The notes beneath the pieces are model-generated. The model saw nothing but the letters and a program-made list of their open reading frames with translations. It did not search any database and was not told the DNA's origin. Of a stretch of DNA of 39,193 bases, positions 31,906 to 39,193 are shown piece after piece. Source of the stretch: JAFDZW01 sp035632315 (GTDB lineage Bacteria; Bacteroidota; Ignavibacteria; Palsa-1295); NCBI GenBank assembly GCA_035632315.1, contig DASQGZ010000061.1, positions 1 to 39,193 of the forward strand. Reading direction: 5' to 3'. Both the position numbers and the translations under genes were made by a program. The number at the start of each line of letters is the position of its first letter. Position 1 is the stretch's first letter.

Positions 31906-33369
31906 GTGAGCAAAACCGATCTTATTGCTGCATTACCGCTCATTATCCTTGCGACGACGGGATTTGTAATTCTGATCTGGGATGCCTTTTCAAAAAAGCC
32001 GTCTCGAGCGCCGCTTGCTATCACGATAATCGGTTCGATCGCAGTCATTGCTGCAGCTGTTTCAAATATGAGTTCAACGCCCGTTGCTGCATTTGGCGGA
32101 CTCTTCTTCTCGAACACATTCACTAATTTCTTTACGATCATTTTTGCTGCTTCAGTAATCCTTTCATCTCTGCTTGCAGAAAAATATCTGTTCGGCAAAG
32201 AAATAATTGTCGGTGGATATTGCGCGCTCACGGTTTTTGCCGCATGCGGAATGATCATGCTTGCATCCGGCGCTAACCTGATCGTGACATTTCTCGGCCT
32301 TGAGACAATGTCGATCAGCTTTTATGTGCTTGCAGGCCTGTTCCGAACGGAAGAATCATCCAATGAATCATCATTAAAATATTTCTTACTTGGTGCATTC
32401 GCCACCGGCTTTTTTCTCTACGGCATTGCTCTTGTATATGGCTGTACCGGGACTATGAATTTGTCGGATATTCGTGGTATTATGCTTGCCGGGGCAAAAC
32501 CGGTTGCATCGTATAGTTCTCTGCTGTACCTGATTGGAATACTGTTTATCATTGTCGGACTTTCTTTTAAAGTAGCTGCATTCCCGTTCCATCAGTGGGC
32601 GCCCGATGTATATGAGGGTGCGCCAACGATCGTTTCCGGATTTATGTCAACGGCAGGGAAGACCGCTGCCTTTGCGGCATTTCTTGTGTTATTTAATTAT
32701 GCGCTAATTCCGAACCCACATCCGCAGGGTGGCGCAGAGAAAATTCAGATCGTTCTTGCTGTGCTTGCAGCGTTATCAATGCTCTATGGAAATATCGTTG
32801 CTATTGCGCAGACGAAAATAAAAAGAATGCTTGCATACTCGAGTATCGCGCATGCAGGGTACCTGCTGATTGGTATTGCGTCGCTCAACAGCAACGGCAT
32901 TACGGGAGTGACGATATACTCTGCAGTGTATCTCTTGATGCAAATCGGTGCGTTCGGAATTGTCGGGATGCTCGAGAAAGAAAATGCAAATGCTCTGGAC
33001 CTGGATGATTATGCCGGACTTGCAAAGCGGCGTCCGTGGCTTGCTCTTATTCTTGCTGTACTGATGTTCTCACTTGCAGGGATCCCGCCGTTTGCCGGAT
33101 TTTTTGGCAAATATTATCTCTTTCTCGCAGCGATCGATGCCGGAATGGTCTGGCTTGCGATTGTCGGAGTTATTTCGAGCATTATTGCTTCATACTTTTA
33201 TCTGCGCGTGATCGTTCTTATGTATTTCCGCGATGCGAAGCATGATGAAGCCGTATCTGAGAAAATATCAGCCCCATTAGTTGCCGTTGCCTTTGTGACG
33301 GTTGCATTGCTCGTGCTTGGCTTATATCCTTCGCTGTTGCTGCACTCGATCGGGTACTTCTTTCAGTAA
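31906..33369 (+). CDS. nuoN: NADH-quinone oxidoreductase subunit N
   Basis: 487 residues, third antiporter-like subunit. Family blocks are FLGLETMSISFYVLAGL, SSLKYFLLGAFATGFFLYG, FKVAAFPFHQWAPDVYEGAP, STAGKTAAFA, IKRMLAYSSIAHAGYLLIG, and SLAGIPPFAGFFGKYYLF. GTG start right after nuoM. It ends the nuoJKLMN block; the next gene, nnrE/nnrD, begins 18 bp later. Confidence 0.97.
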   Translation: MSKTDLIAALPLIILATTGFVILIWDAFSKKPSRAPLAITIIGSIAVIAAAVSNMSSTPVAAFGGLFFSNTFTNFFTIIFAASVILSSLLAEKYLFGKEIIVGGYCALTVFAACGMIMLASGANLIVTFLGLETMSISFYVLAGLFRTEESSNESSLKYFLLGAFATGFFLYGIALVYGCTGTMNLSDIRGIMLAGAKPVASYSSLLYLIGILFIIVGLSFKVAAFPFHQWAPDVYEGAPTIVSGFMSTAGKTAAFAAFLVLFNYALIPNPHPQGGAEKIQIVLAVLAALSMLYGNIVAIAQTKIKRMLAYSSIAHAGYLLIGIASLNSNGITGVTIYSAVYLLMQIGAFGIVGMLEKENANALDLDDYAGLAKRRPWLALILAVLMFSLAGIPPFAGFFGKYYLFLAAIDAGMVWLAIVGVISSIIASYFYLRVIVLMYFRDAKHDEAVSEKISAPLVAVAFVTVALLVLGLYPSLLLHSIGYFFQ

Positions 33370-33387
33370 GTATCAGTTATTACGTAT

Positions 33388-34968
33388 ATGCTGCCTGTTC
33401 TATCTTCTGCCGAATCTCACGCCTATGATGATTTTCTCATCAAAAAAATAGGCTTTGACCCGCTTGTTCTGATGGAGAATGCTGCTCGCGGCGCGCTTGC
33501 GGCAATGAAAGATTGGCTCGCCACCGCCGATGGAAAATCCATTCTTATTTTTTGCGGTAAAGGAAATAACGGCGGAGACGGACTTGCGCTTGCAAGGTTA
33601 TTGCTCGAGCAGGATCGCGATGCACTTGTTGTACTGACAGCGAAGCCGACGGAATTGTCGAAAGAATCGGCAGCCGAGTATAAGATACTTAAAAAAATAA
33701 TTGATCCGGATAACATCTTTCAATTTCCGTTCCAAGACGACCACTTTCTTTCTCATCTTGACGTTGGGGTAATCGTTGATGCGTTACTTGGCAGCGGAGC
33801 ATCGGGAAGGTTAAAAAAACCATACGATGATGCCGTTCTGACTATTAATGGGCTTGCAAAAGCAATTAATGCAAAAGTACTTTCGCTCGATGTCCCAACC
33901 GGTTTGCACTCCGACACCGGGGCGATCGAAACGATGATAAAAGAGAAACCCGTTTGCGTCTTTGCCGACCGGACCATCGCGATGGGTACTCTAAAGACAG
34001 GTTTTTTTCAAGGGTTCGCGCCCGATGTAACGGGTGAACTTGCCGTTGCCCCGCTCGGTGCGCCGACTCCCACCGAAGTAACCGTTAACGTTATAGAAAG
34101 ATCGGACATTGCGGCGCTCCTTCCGGTGAGATTCAAAACAGCGTCGAAGTTTGATGAAGGCCATGTCCTTTCCATTGCCGGGTCACGTGGGATGACCGGT
34201 GCGGCAGCAATGAGCGCCCAAGCTGCCCTCAGAAGTGGATGCGGCCTCGTTACCGTGGCGACAGCTGCGTCTGAACGAAGTATTGTCGCAAGTTCGATGC
34301 CTGAATTAATGACGATCCCGCTATCAGATCAAGATGGTAATCCGACATTTGCAGCTTTCAAAGAGCTTGAGCCGCTTATTGAACGGGCTGATGTGATCTT
34401 GCTCGGCCCGGGCATTCGCAACACAAAAGAAAGTAATCGCCTGATGAAGGAAATATTTCTGAAAGCAAAAAAGCCGATGGTATGCGATGCCGGTGCGCTT
34501 TCAATGATCGCGGAGGATACTTCAATGTTGAAGAAACGCTCGAAAGATATGCCGACGATTCTCACCCCTCATGCGGGTGAAATGGCGCGCTTGCTCGGCA
34601 TTACCCGCGATAAACTTGAGAAAGACAGAATTGCACTTGCACTGGATTTTGCGAAGGAGTATTCTGTTTTTCTTGTTTTGAAGGGTGCTCCGACTCTCGT
34701 TGTATCTCCTGAGGACGAAGGTGCATATATTAATTCCACCGGTAATCCCGGAATGGCAACGGCCGGATCAGGAGATGTACTTGCCGGAATGATCGCCGGC
34801 AATCTTGCGCAGGATACGGCATCAATACTGCATGGCTTGATTTTTTCTGTATATACACACGGTCTTGCCGGTGATATCGCAGCGAATGAACTAACAATGA
34901 GTTACATGACTGCAACGGATATCATTAAATATCTTCCGAAAGCATTCAAAGAATTAGCAGTGGAATGA
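33388..34968 (+). CDS. nnrD: Bifunctional NAD(P)H-hydrate epimerase/dehydratase
   Basis: 526 residues, a fusion that repairs hydrated NAD(P)H. The N-terminal YjeF_N domain (about 1-210) interconverts the R and S epimers and has GKGNNGGDGLALARLL and LDVPTGLHSDTGA. The C-terminal kinase-like domain (about 240-520) dehydrates the S form using ADP or ATP; it has GSRGMTGAAAMSAQAALRSG, LLGPGIRN, ILTPHAGEMARLLG and GNPGMATAGSGDVLAGMIAG. Its position after complex I genes suits an NADH-related repair enzyme. It overlaps ccmB by ATGA. The epimerase half is often named nnrE. Confidence 0.94.
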   Translation: MLPVLSSAESHAYDDFLIKKIGFDPLVLMENAARGALAAMKDWLATADGKSILIFCGKGNNGGDGLALARLLLEQDRDALVVLTAKPTELSKESAAEYKILKKIIDPDNIFQFPFQDDHFLSHLDVGVIVDALLGSGASGRLKKPYDDAVLTINGLAKAINAKVLSLDVPTGLHSDTGAIETMIKEKPVCVFADRTIAMGTLKTGFFQGFAPDVTGELAVAPLGAPTPTEVTVNVIERSDIAALLPVRFKTASKFDEGHVLSIAGSRGMTGAAAMSAQAALRSGCGLVTVATAASERSIVASSMPELMTIPLSDQDGNPTFAAFKELEPLIERADVILLGPGIRNTKESNRLMKEIFLKAKKPMVCDAGALSMIAEDTSMLKKRSKDMPTILTPHAGEMARLLGITRDKLEKDRIALALDFAKEYSVFLVLKGAPTLVVSPEDEGAYINSTGNPGMATAGSGDVLAGMIAGNLAQDTASILHGLIFSVYTHGLAGDIAANELTMSYMTATDIIKYLPKAFKELAVE

Positions 34969-35621
34969 TCTCACCTGTCTTACGAAAAGAAATGCGTATC
35001 GAACTGCGCAGCCGTTATGGCACAAGCGCAGTGATAATGTTTCTTATCGTGACGGTTGTCACTATTGCATTTGCCGTACAGGAAAAGCTTGAGCCTTCAT
35101 TTATGAGTGCGTTTTTCTGGATAACAATATTTTTTGGCACGATCACTGGTCTCTCACGTTCGTTCGTCAGCGAAGAAGAACGAGGAACGGCATTATTGCT
35201 AAAGCTCTATGCAAAGCCAGAGTCGGTCTATTGGGGAAAGTTTATTTATAATCTGCTCCTAAGTCTTTCGCTTGGGATTACTGCTGTTCTTATCTTTGCA
35301 TTCTTTTTTAAGGAATACATGATTAAGGATTTCCTAATGTTTTTCTTGCAACTCATACTTGGTCTTGTAGGAACAGCTGCGATCATAACAATCTTATCCG
35401 CTCTCGTTGCCCGCGCAGCTCAAAAAGGCGCATTGTTACCGGTGCTTGCATTGCCTTTGCTGTTTCCACTTGTTGTGGCAGTGACGGACGCGACACGCAT
35501 CTCGATGCAGATATCACCAGCGTGGGAGGGAGTACGCGGAGATATTCTTGTACTTTTTTCGTTTGATGTTGCATTGATCTTAGTATCGTACGTTTTATTC
35601 AGCTACGTGTGGCGCGACTAA
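34965..35621 (+). CDS. ccmB: Haem exporter protein CcmB
   Basis: 218 residues with about six membrane helices. It is the membrane partner of the CcmA ATPase in system I cytochrome c maturation. Characteristic parts are LRKEMRIELRSRYG at the N terminus, a first helix, SFVSEEERGTALLLKLYAKPESVYWGKFIYN (quoted as SEEERGTALLLKLYA), and LPVLALPLLFPLVVAVT. The start ATG overlaps the nnrD stop. ccmA does not precede it, so the ATPase must be elsewhere. Its 3' end overlaps the GTG start of ccmC by 13 bp. Confidence 0.92.
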   Translation: MISPVLRKEMRIELRSRYGTSAVIMFLIVTVVTIAFAVQEKLEPSFMSAFFWITIFFGTITGLSRSFVSEEERGTALLLKLYAKPESVYWGKFIYNLLLSLSLGITAVLIFAFFFKEYMIKDFLMFFLQLILGLVGTAAIITILSALVARAAQKGALLPVLALPLLFPLVVAVTDATRISMQISPAWEGVRGDILVLFSFDVALILVSYVLFSYVWRD

Positions 35622-36586
35622 ATCTTTTTCGAAGCAAATTTTTCCTGTGGATATATGCCATCTGCTTTGCAGTGAGCATTTATCTATCGCTCTCTACGCC
35701 GGTTGCCGGCGGCTTTAAGGATGCTGCAATGCTGAAAATGCTTGGTGTTGCGAGCACGACGCCTGTGATGGTTTCTCTCGGTCCGGCAGTCTCATCGCAA
35801 AATAATTCGACCCAGTTCTCCGCGACCGATCGCTTTGGGGCTGAAAGAAAATTATTTGCAAAAAATTTACTTAATTTAAAGTCCGGGATGGTGGTCGTCG
35901 GCGATTGTACATACGATGCCGGTGACAGTACATACGAACTCACAAATGTATCGAGGACCGACCCGGCGATTATTTTCCCTCTTGTACAGGGGCTTGGCGA
36001 ACTTGGCCGAAATATTTTATTTCACGTTCCGATGTCATTTGTTGCATTTATTGCGTTTCTTGTCGGGACGATAAACTCAATTCAGCTTCTGAGAAAGAAC
36101 GATCTGAAATACGATCTGCGTGCGCGTGCTGCAAGCGCCGGCGGGCTTCTGTTTACAACGCTTGCAACAATTACCGGCAGCATTTGGGCGCGCTTTTCAT
36201 GGGGGACTTTTTGGAATTGGGATTCACGCGAGACGTCGATCCTTGTGCTGCTTCTGATCTATGTCGCATATTTCCTGCTCCGTCAGCTTCTCGAAGATTC
36301 TGAAGAGAAAAAAGCACGAACCGCGGCAGTCTATAATATCATTGCATTCGTGACCGTCCCGTTCCTGATGTTCATTCTACCGCGCATCACGCGCAGTCTG
36401 CATCCCGGTGGCAATGGAATGGAAGCCCCGGTCGTCAATCTTTCCGGCAAGACGCATATCGACCCGTGGTTTTCAATATTCCTTTGGATCAATGTCGTGT
36501 GCTTTGCGATCTTATTTTATTGGATGCGCGATCTGTTTATTCGCATAGAAACTGCTCACCAAAAGCGCACCCCGCAATACAATTAA
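35609..36586 (+). CDS. ccmC: Cytochrome c maturation protein CcmC with a long periplasmic insert
   Basis: 325 residues against about 240-250 for typical CcmC. The Trp-rich haem-handling motif WGTFWNWDSRET is at 198-209. The axial His pair corresponds to H139 (LFHVPMSF) and H265 (RSLHPGG). The extra length lies between TM1 and the H139 region (about residues 35-130), with no obvious motif apart from a few charged and Thr-rich stretches. CcmC loads haem onto CcmE. GTG start overlaps ccmB by 13 bp, and ccmD follows 1 bp after its stop. Confidence 0.9.
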   Translation: MARLNLFRSKFFLWIYAICFAVSIYLSLSTPVAGGFKDAAMLKMLGVASTTPVMVSLGPAVSSQNNSTQFSATDRFGAERKLFAKNLLNLKSGMVVVGDCTYDAGDSTYELTNVSRTDPAIIFPLVQGLGELGRNILFHVPMSFVAFIAFLVGTINSIQLLRKNDLKYDLRARAASAGGLLFTTLATITGSIWARFSWGTFWNWDSRETSILVLLLIYVAYFLLRQLLEDSEEKKARTAAVYNIIAFVTVPFLMFILPRITRSLHPGGNGMEAPVVNLSGKTHIDPWFSIFLWINVVCFAILFYWMRDLFIRIETAHQKRTPQYN

Positions 36587-36587
36587 A

Positions 36588-36707
36588 ATGGACTACTTAC
36601 AAGATCATTCGCTGTATGTTGTTGCGATCATTGCCACAGTGATCTGGCTTGGCGTGTTTATATTTATGATGCGAATGTCGAATCGCATCTCGAAATTAGA
36701 AAAGTAA
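36588..36707 (+). CDS. ccmD: CcmD-like small membrane protein
   Basis: 39 residues, too short for many gene callers. ATG right after the ccmC stop. It has a short start (MDYLQDHSLY), one hydrophobic helix (VVAIIATVIWLGVFIFMM) and a basic end (RMSNRISKLEK). This fits the CcmD plan of one membrane helix with a positively charged tail that helps release haem-loaded CcmE from CcmABC. Position between ccmC and ccmE supports the assignment; identity by sequence alone would be weak. Confidence 0.8.
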   Translation: MDYLQDHSLYVVAIIATVIWLGVFIFMMRMSNRISKLEK

Positions 36708-36772
36708 GCGCTCAGAGGCCGGCCGAACCTCCTCATAGGCGGTTTTGTTTGATTCTTAGATCAATCTGACGT

Positions 36773-37162
36773 ATGAAGAAAAAACGCATCTTCGCCCTGG
36801 TTCTTGCATTGCTGTTCATTGCTGTTGCTGCATTTGCGCTGGTTGATAACAAAATTGATTACTCCGATTTTGCAACTGCCGAGCAAACAGGTAAGCGTGT
36901 CCAGGTATCCGGCTCGTGGGTCAAGGAGCAGAATTATAATTACGACTCCAAATCGAACACCTTCACCTTCACAATGAAAGACCATAAAGGGAATGTTCTT
37001 CCCGTACGGTATGACGGGATGAAGCCGAATAATTTTGAGATTGCTCCGTCGGTCGTCTGTGTTGGAAAGGTAGAGTCCGGCGTGTTTGTGGTAAGTGATA
37101 TCCAGACTAAATGCCCGTCGCGCTACGAAGGCAGCGAAAGTAAAGGCGAAAATAAAGAATGA
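36773..37162 (+). CDS. ccmE: Haem chaperone CcmE, Cys-type
   Basis: 129 residues. N-terminal membrane anchor KKKRIFALVLALLFIAVAAFA, then an OB-fold haem-chaperone domain (KRVQVSGSWVKEQN, FTFTMKDHKGNVLPVRYDG, EIAPSVVCVGKVESGVFVV). Where classic CcmE has His in HxxxY, this one has C114PSRY118, the CxxxY variant reported in Desulfovibrio and archaea. Haem would attach to this Cys. It overlaps ccmF by ATGA. The gap to ccmD (65 bp) holds only a weak AACC/GGTT dyad. Confidence 0.88.
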   Translation: MKKKRIFALVLALLFIAVAAFALVDNKIDYSDFATAEQTGKRVQVSGSWVKEQNYNYDSKSNTFTFTMKDHKGNVLPVRYDGMKPNNFEIAPSVVCVGKVESGVFVVSDIQTKCPSRYEGSESKGENKE

Positions 37163-39193
37163 TCGGCTCTGTTGCGGCTGCGATAGTTCTGGCGGCGACG
37201 ATAATCGCTTCTGTTCTATATATTCTTGTCGCTCGCGGACGAAGTGAGCTCCTGACAGCCGCGAGAATCACGACTCATGTTGCCATTTGGGCGCAATTTG
37301 TTTCCGCCGCGGCGCTCCTTTATCTCATTTTTAATTATCACTTCGAGATCAACTACGTGTATGAGCACGTTTCGCGTGCGCTCTCGAAGCCGTTGCTGTT
37401 TGCATGTTTTTATGCCAGTCAGGAAGGCAGTTTTATGCTCTGGGCCCTCTTGACGGCGATCGTTGCGATATTTCTTATTCCGTATGCCCAGCGTCAGCGT
37501 TACGAGGCGCCGGTAATGGCGGTTTATCTTGCGGTGTTTGCATTTCTTGCGCTGATGCTCGTTGTGAAAAGTCCATTCCAAACGATCTATGCGGCGCATC
37601 CAGGCGAAGCGATGGCAGGATTTATTCCGCCGGATGGCAAGGGGCTGAATCCTTCGCTCGAAAATCTTTGGATCATCATTCACCCGCCGATGCTTTTTAC
37701 CGGCTTTACACTGCTTGCTGTCCCATTTGCATTTGCAGTGACCGGATTATTCAAACGCGACTTCCAAGGGTGGGTGACGACATCGCTCCCTTGGACACTC
37801 GGCGCAGGAATGATACTTGGCTTTGCCATCATGCTCGGCGGCTTCTGGGCGTACGAGACACTCGGATGGGGCGGATACTGGGGGTGGGATCCTGTTGAAA
37901 ATGCGAGCCTGCTTCCGTGGCTCGTTACCGTAGCATGTACGCACACCATGCTTACGCAAAAGCGAACGGGAGGTCTGATAAAAACGAATATCGGAATGAC
38001 GCTGCTTGCATACGCGCTTGTACTATATGCGTCGTTCTTGACGCGCTCCGGTGTTCTTGGTGATGCGTCAATGCACAGCTTTGCCGATCCGGGCAACCTC
38101 GCATTTGCGTTATTATTTTATGGGATGATCTTTTTTGTCGGCGGATCATTTACAGTGTTCTTTTGGCGCTGGCGGGCAATGAATGCGCGTGCAAAAGACT
38201 ACAAGATCCTTTCCCGAGAAACAGCTCTTGCCATTGGTTCGGCAATTCTCGGCGCATCGACGCTTGTCATATTTATCGGCACAAGCGCTCCACTTATTAA
38301 AAAGAAGGTCGATATTAGTTTCTACGGCGATCTTCACATCCCGATCGCTATTTGTTTAATGCTTGTCAACGGCCTTTCACTGCTGTTGAAATGGAAGCAA
38401 TCCGGACTTGGCGAGATGTTTCGTAAAGCACTCGTAGCAATTAGCGTCGCTCTTGCGGCAAGTATTGCATTATATTTTTCTGGGCTTGATGATATTCGTT
38501 TTCTTGTGATCGGTTTTAGCGCGATATTCTCGCTGGTGATCAACTTGGAGATTGCTTCAAAATTATTTAGAGGTAAAATACAAGTCACCAGTATTACAAA
38601 TTCGTCTATCAGCAGCAAAATAGTAACCGCACTCAAGTGGTGGGTACCGATCGGCTTTATCGCGATGCTTGTGATCTCAAAAGGGGATTACTATCAGTTC
38701 GGTTATATCGTTCTTGATGGTGGGCTTTATTGGCTTGCAGGGCTCCTGCTTCTCACGGCTGCATTTATGATCTTTGGGGCACCAGCGTTCAAACTTGATA
38801 AGCGATTTGTCGGCGCGTATGTAGCTCACATGGGAATTGCTCTGTTCTTGCTCGGCGTGATCGCAACGACGCGATATGAGAAGAAGGAATTTGTAAAGCT
38901 TGTCCAAGGAACACCGGTAAAAGCATTTGCAAGTTCATACACGCTTTCATTTGACTCAACGACACTTGCACCGCCTGAAAATTATTATTACAACATAACG
39001 GTTCGCGATAAAAACGGCGAAGCGGCTATTGCAAAGCCTTTGTGGTTTTGGACAGATTTCAATAATCACACATCGCCAATAGCAAATCCCGGCATCTTGA
39101 AATATGGCGGCCGCGATCTGTATTTCACAGTTGTCGAAACAGGTCAAGAAGGCGGCATACCCCATGATTCACTTGTTAAAGGAGAAGCGATCG
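37159..39193 (+). CDS. ccmF: Cytochrome c-type biogenesis protein CcmF (3' end beyond window)
   Basis: At least 678 residues, open to the last base. Multi-helix membrane protein that ligates haem to apocytochrome c. The diagnostic Trp-rich motif is WGGYWGWDPVENASLLPW (237-254). Other family parts are SQEGSFMLWALLTAI, IIIHPPMLFTGF (H175, corresponding to the E. coli haem-b ligand region), and TRSGVLGDASMHSFAD. It starts at the ATG in the ATGA overlap with ccmE. ccmG and ccmH, if present, would lie downstream. Confidence 0.95.
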   Translation, partial: MIGSVAAAIVLAATIIASVLYILVARGRSELLTAARITTHVAIWAQFVSAAALLYLIFNYHFEINYVYEHVSRALSKPLLFACFYASQEGSFMLWALLTAIVAIFLIPYAQRQRYEAPVMAVYLAVFAFLALMLVVKSPFQTIYAAHPGEAMAGFIPPDGKGLNPSLENLWIIIHPPMLFTGFTLLAVPFAFAVTGLFKRDFQGWVTTSLPWTLGAGMILGFAIMLGGFWAYETLGWGGYWGWDPVENASLLPWLVTVACTHTMLTQKRTGGLIKTNIGMTLLAYALVLYASFLTRSGVLGDASMHSFADPGNLAFALLFYGMIFFVGGSFTVFFWRWRAMNARAKDYKILSRETALAIGSAILGASTLVIFIGTSAPLIKKKVDISFYGDLHIPIAICLMLVNGLSLLLKWKQSGLGEMFRKALVAISVALAASIALYFSGLDDIRFLVIGFSAIFSLVINLEIASKLFRGKIQVTSITNSSISSKIVTALKWWVPIGFIAMLVISKGDYYQFGYIVLDGGLYWLAGLLLLTAAFMIFGAPAFKLDKRFVGAYVAHMGIALFLLGVIATTRYEKKEFVKLVQGTPVKAFASSYTLSFDSTTLAPPENYYYNITVRDKNGEAAIAKPLWFWTDFNNHTSPIANPGILKYGGRDLYFTVVETGQEGGIPHDSLVKGEAI

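Noticed and set aside
1..39193. tRNA, rRNA, CRISPR arrays, phage or insertion-sequence genes
   Set aside because: None seen: no cloverleaf-like GTTCRA blocks with acceptor pairing, no regularly spaced repeats, and no transposase, integrase or Cas motifs.

Overview
The window is about 39 kb of chromosome from a member of the FCB group, most likely the Bacteroidota/Ignavibacteria/Kapabacteria neighbourhood. Four lines of sequence evidence point there. Three secreted proteins end in type IX secretion (T9SS) type A sorting tails. Several genes are preceded by a TAnnTTTG -7 box, and many starts lack a clear Shine-Dalgarno. The GlmU-like enzyme is the 'alternative' Bacteroidota type. The Ccm system has a tiny CcmD and a CcmE with a Cys-x3-Tyr haem motif. 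The genus assignment is inference; gene content is mostly core housekeeping and respiration.

Layout. 1-2136: 3' part of valS, then a small lipoprotein gene with its own promoter and terminator. 2375-3357: a short str operon (rpsL-rpsG) that stops at a strong terminator, with no fusA or tuf following. 3358-4020: a gene-free, repeat- and dyad-rich region leading into two large T9SS cargo genes (4021-8417). 8424-10894: minus-strand genes for an alternative GlmU-type enzyme, ribosomal protein L31 and a Rossmann/DUF2520 protein. 10964-13183: gap-pgk, convergent with ruvA. 13894-18272: ald-nuoG-nuoH-nuoI. 18314-20197: a third T9SS cargo gene. 20232-24790: a TPP riboswitch controlling a TonB-dependent receptor, thiamine pyrophosphokinase and a sodium:solute symporter. 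24815-27611: ffh and asnS. 27627-33369: nuoJKLMN. 33388-39193: nnrE/nnrD fusion, then ccmB-ccmC-ccmD-ccmE-ccmF, the last cut by the window end.

How the genes work together. Complex I is encoded in at least two separated blocks (nuoGHI and nuoJKLMN, 9.35 kb apart); nuoA-F lie outside. The ccm genes export haem and attach it to c-type cytochromes, matching the respiratory theme; the NAD(P)H-hydrate repair enzyme sits between complex I and ccm. The thiamine operon makes a complete import-and-activate route: outer-membrane receptor, inner-membrane symporter (transport role inferred), and conversion of thiamine to TPP, which feeds back on the riboswitch. The expression platform can be read directly: the 3' strand of the aptamer can pair with the 5' arm of an intrinsic terminator that ends just before the receptor start codon.

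Most interesting non-genic signals: the TPP antitermination switch with an unexpected symporter; a two-hairpin (UUCG and GNRA loops) structure filling the rpsL-rpsG spacer, a good candidate for S7 autoregulation; a 20-bp perfect palindrome plus second dyad inserted in frame in valS; a cluster of GGACA/TGTCC dyads and hairpins at 3651-3957; and two G-quadruplex motifs in a T9SS cargo gene.
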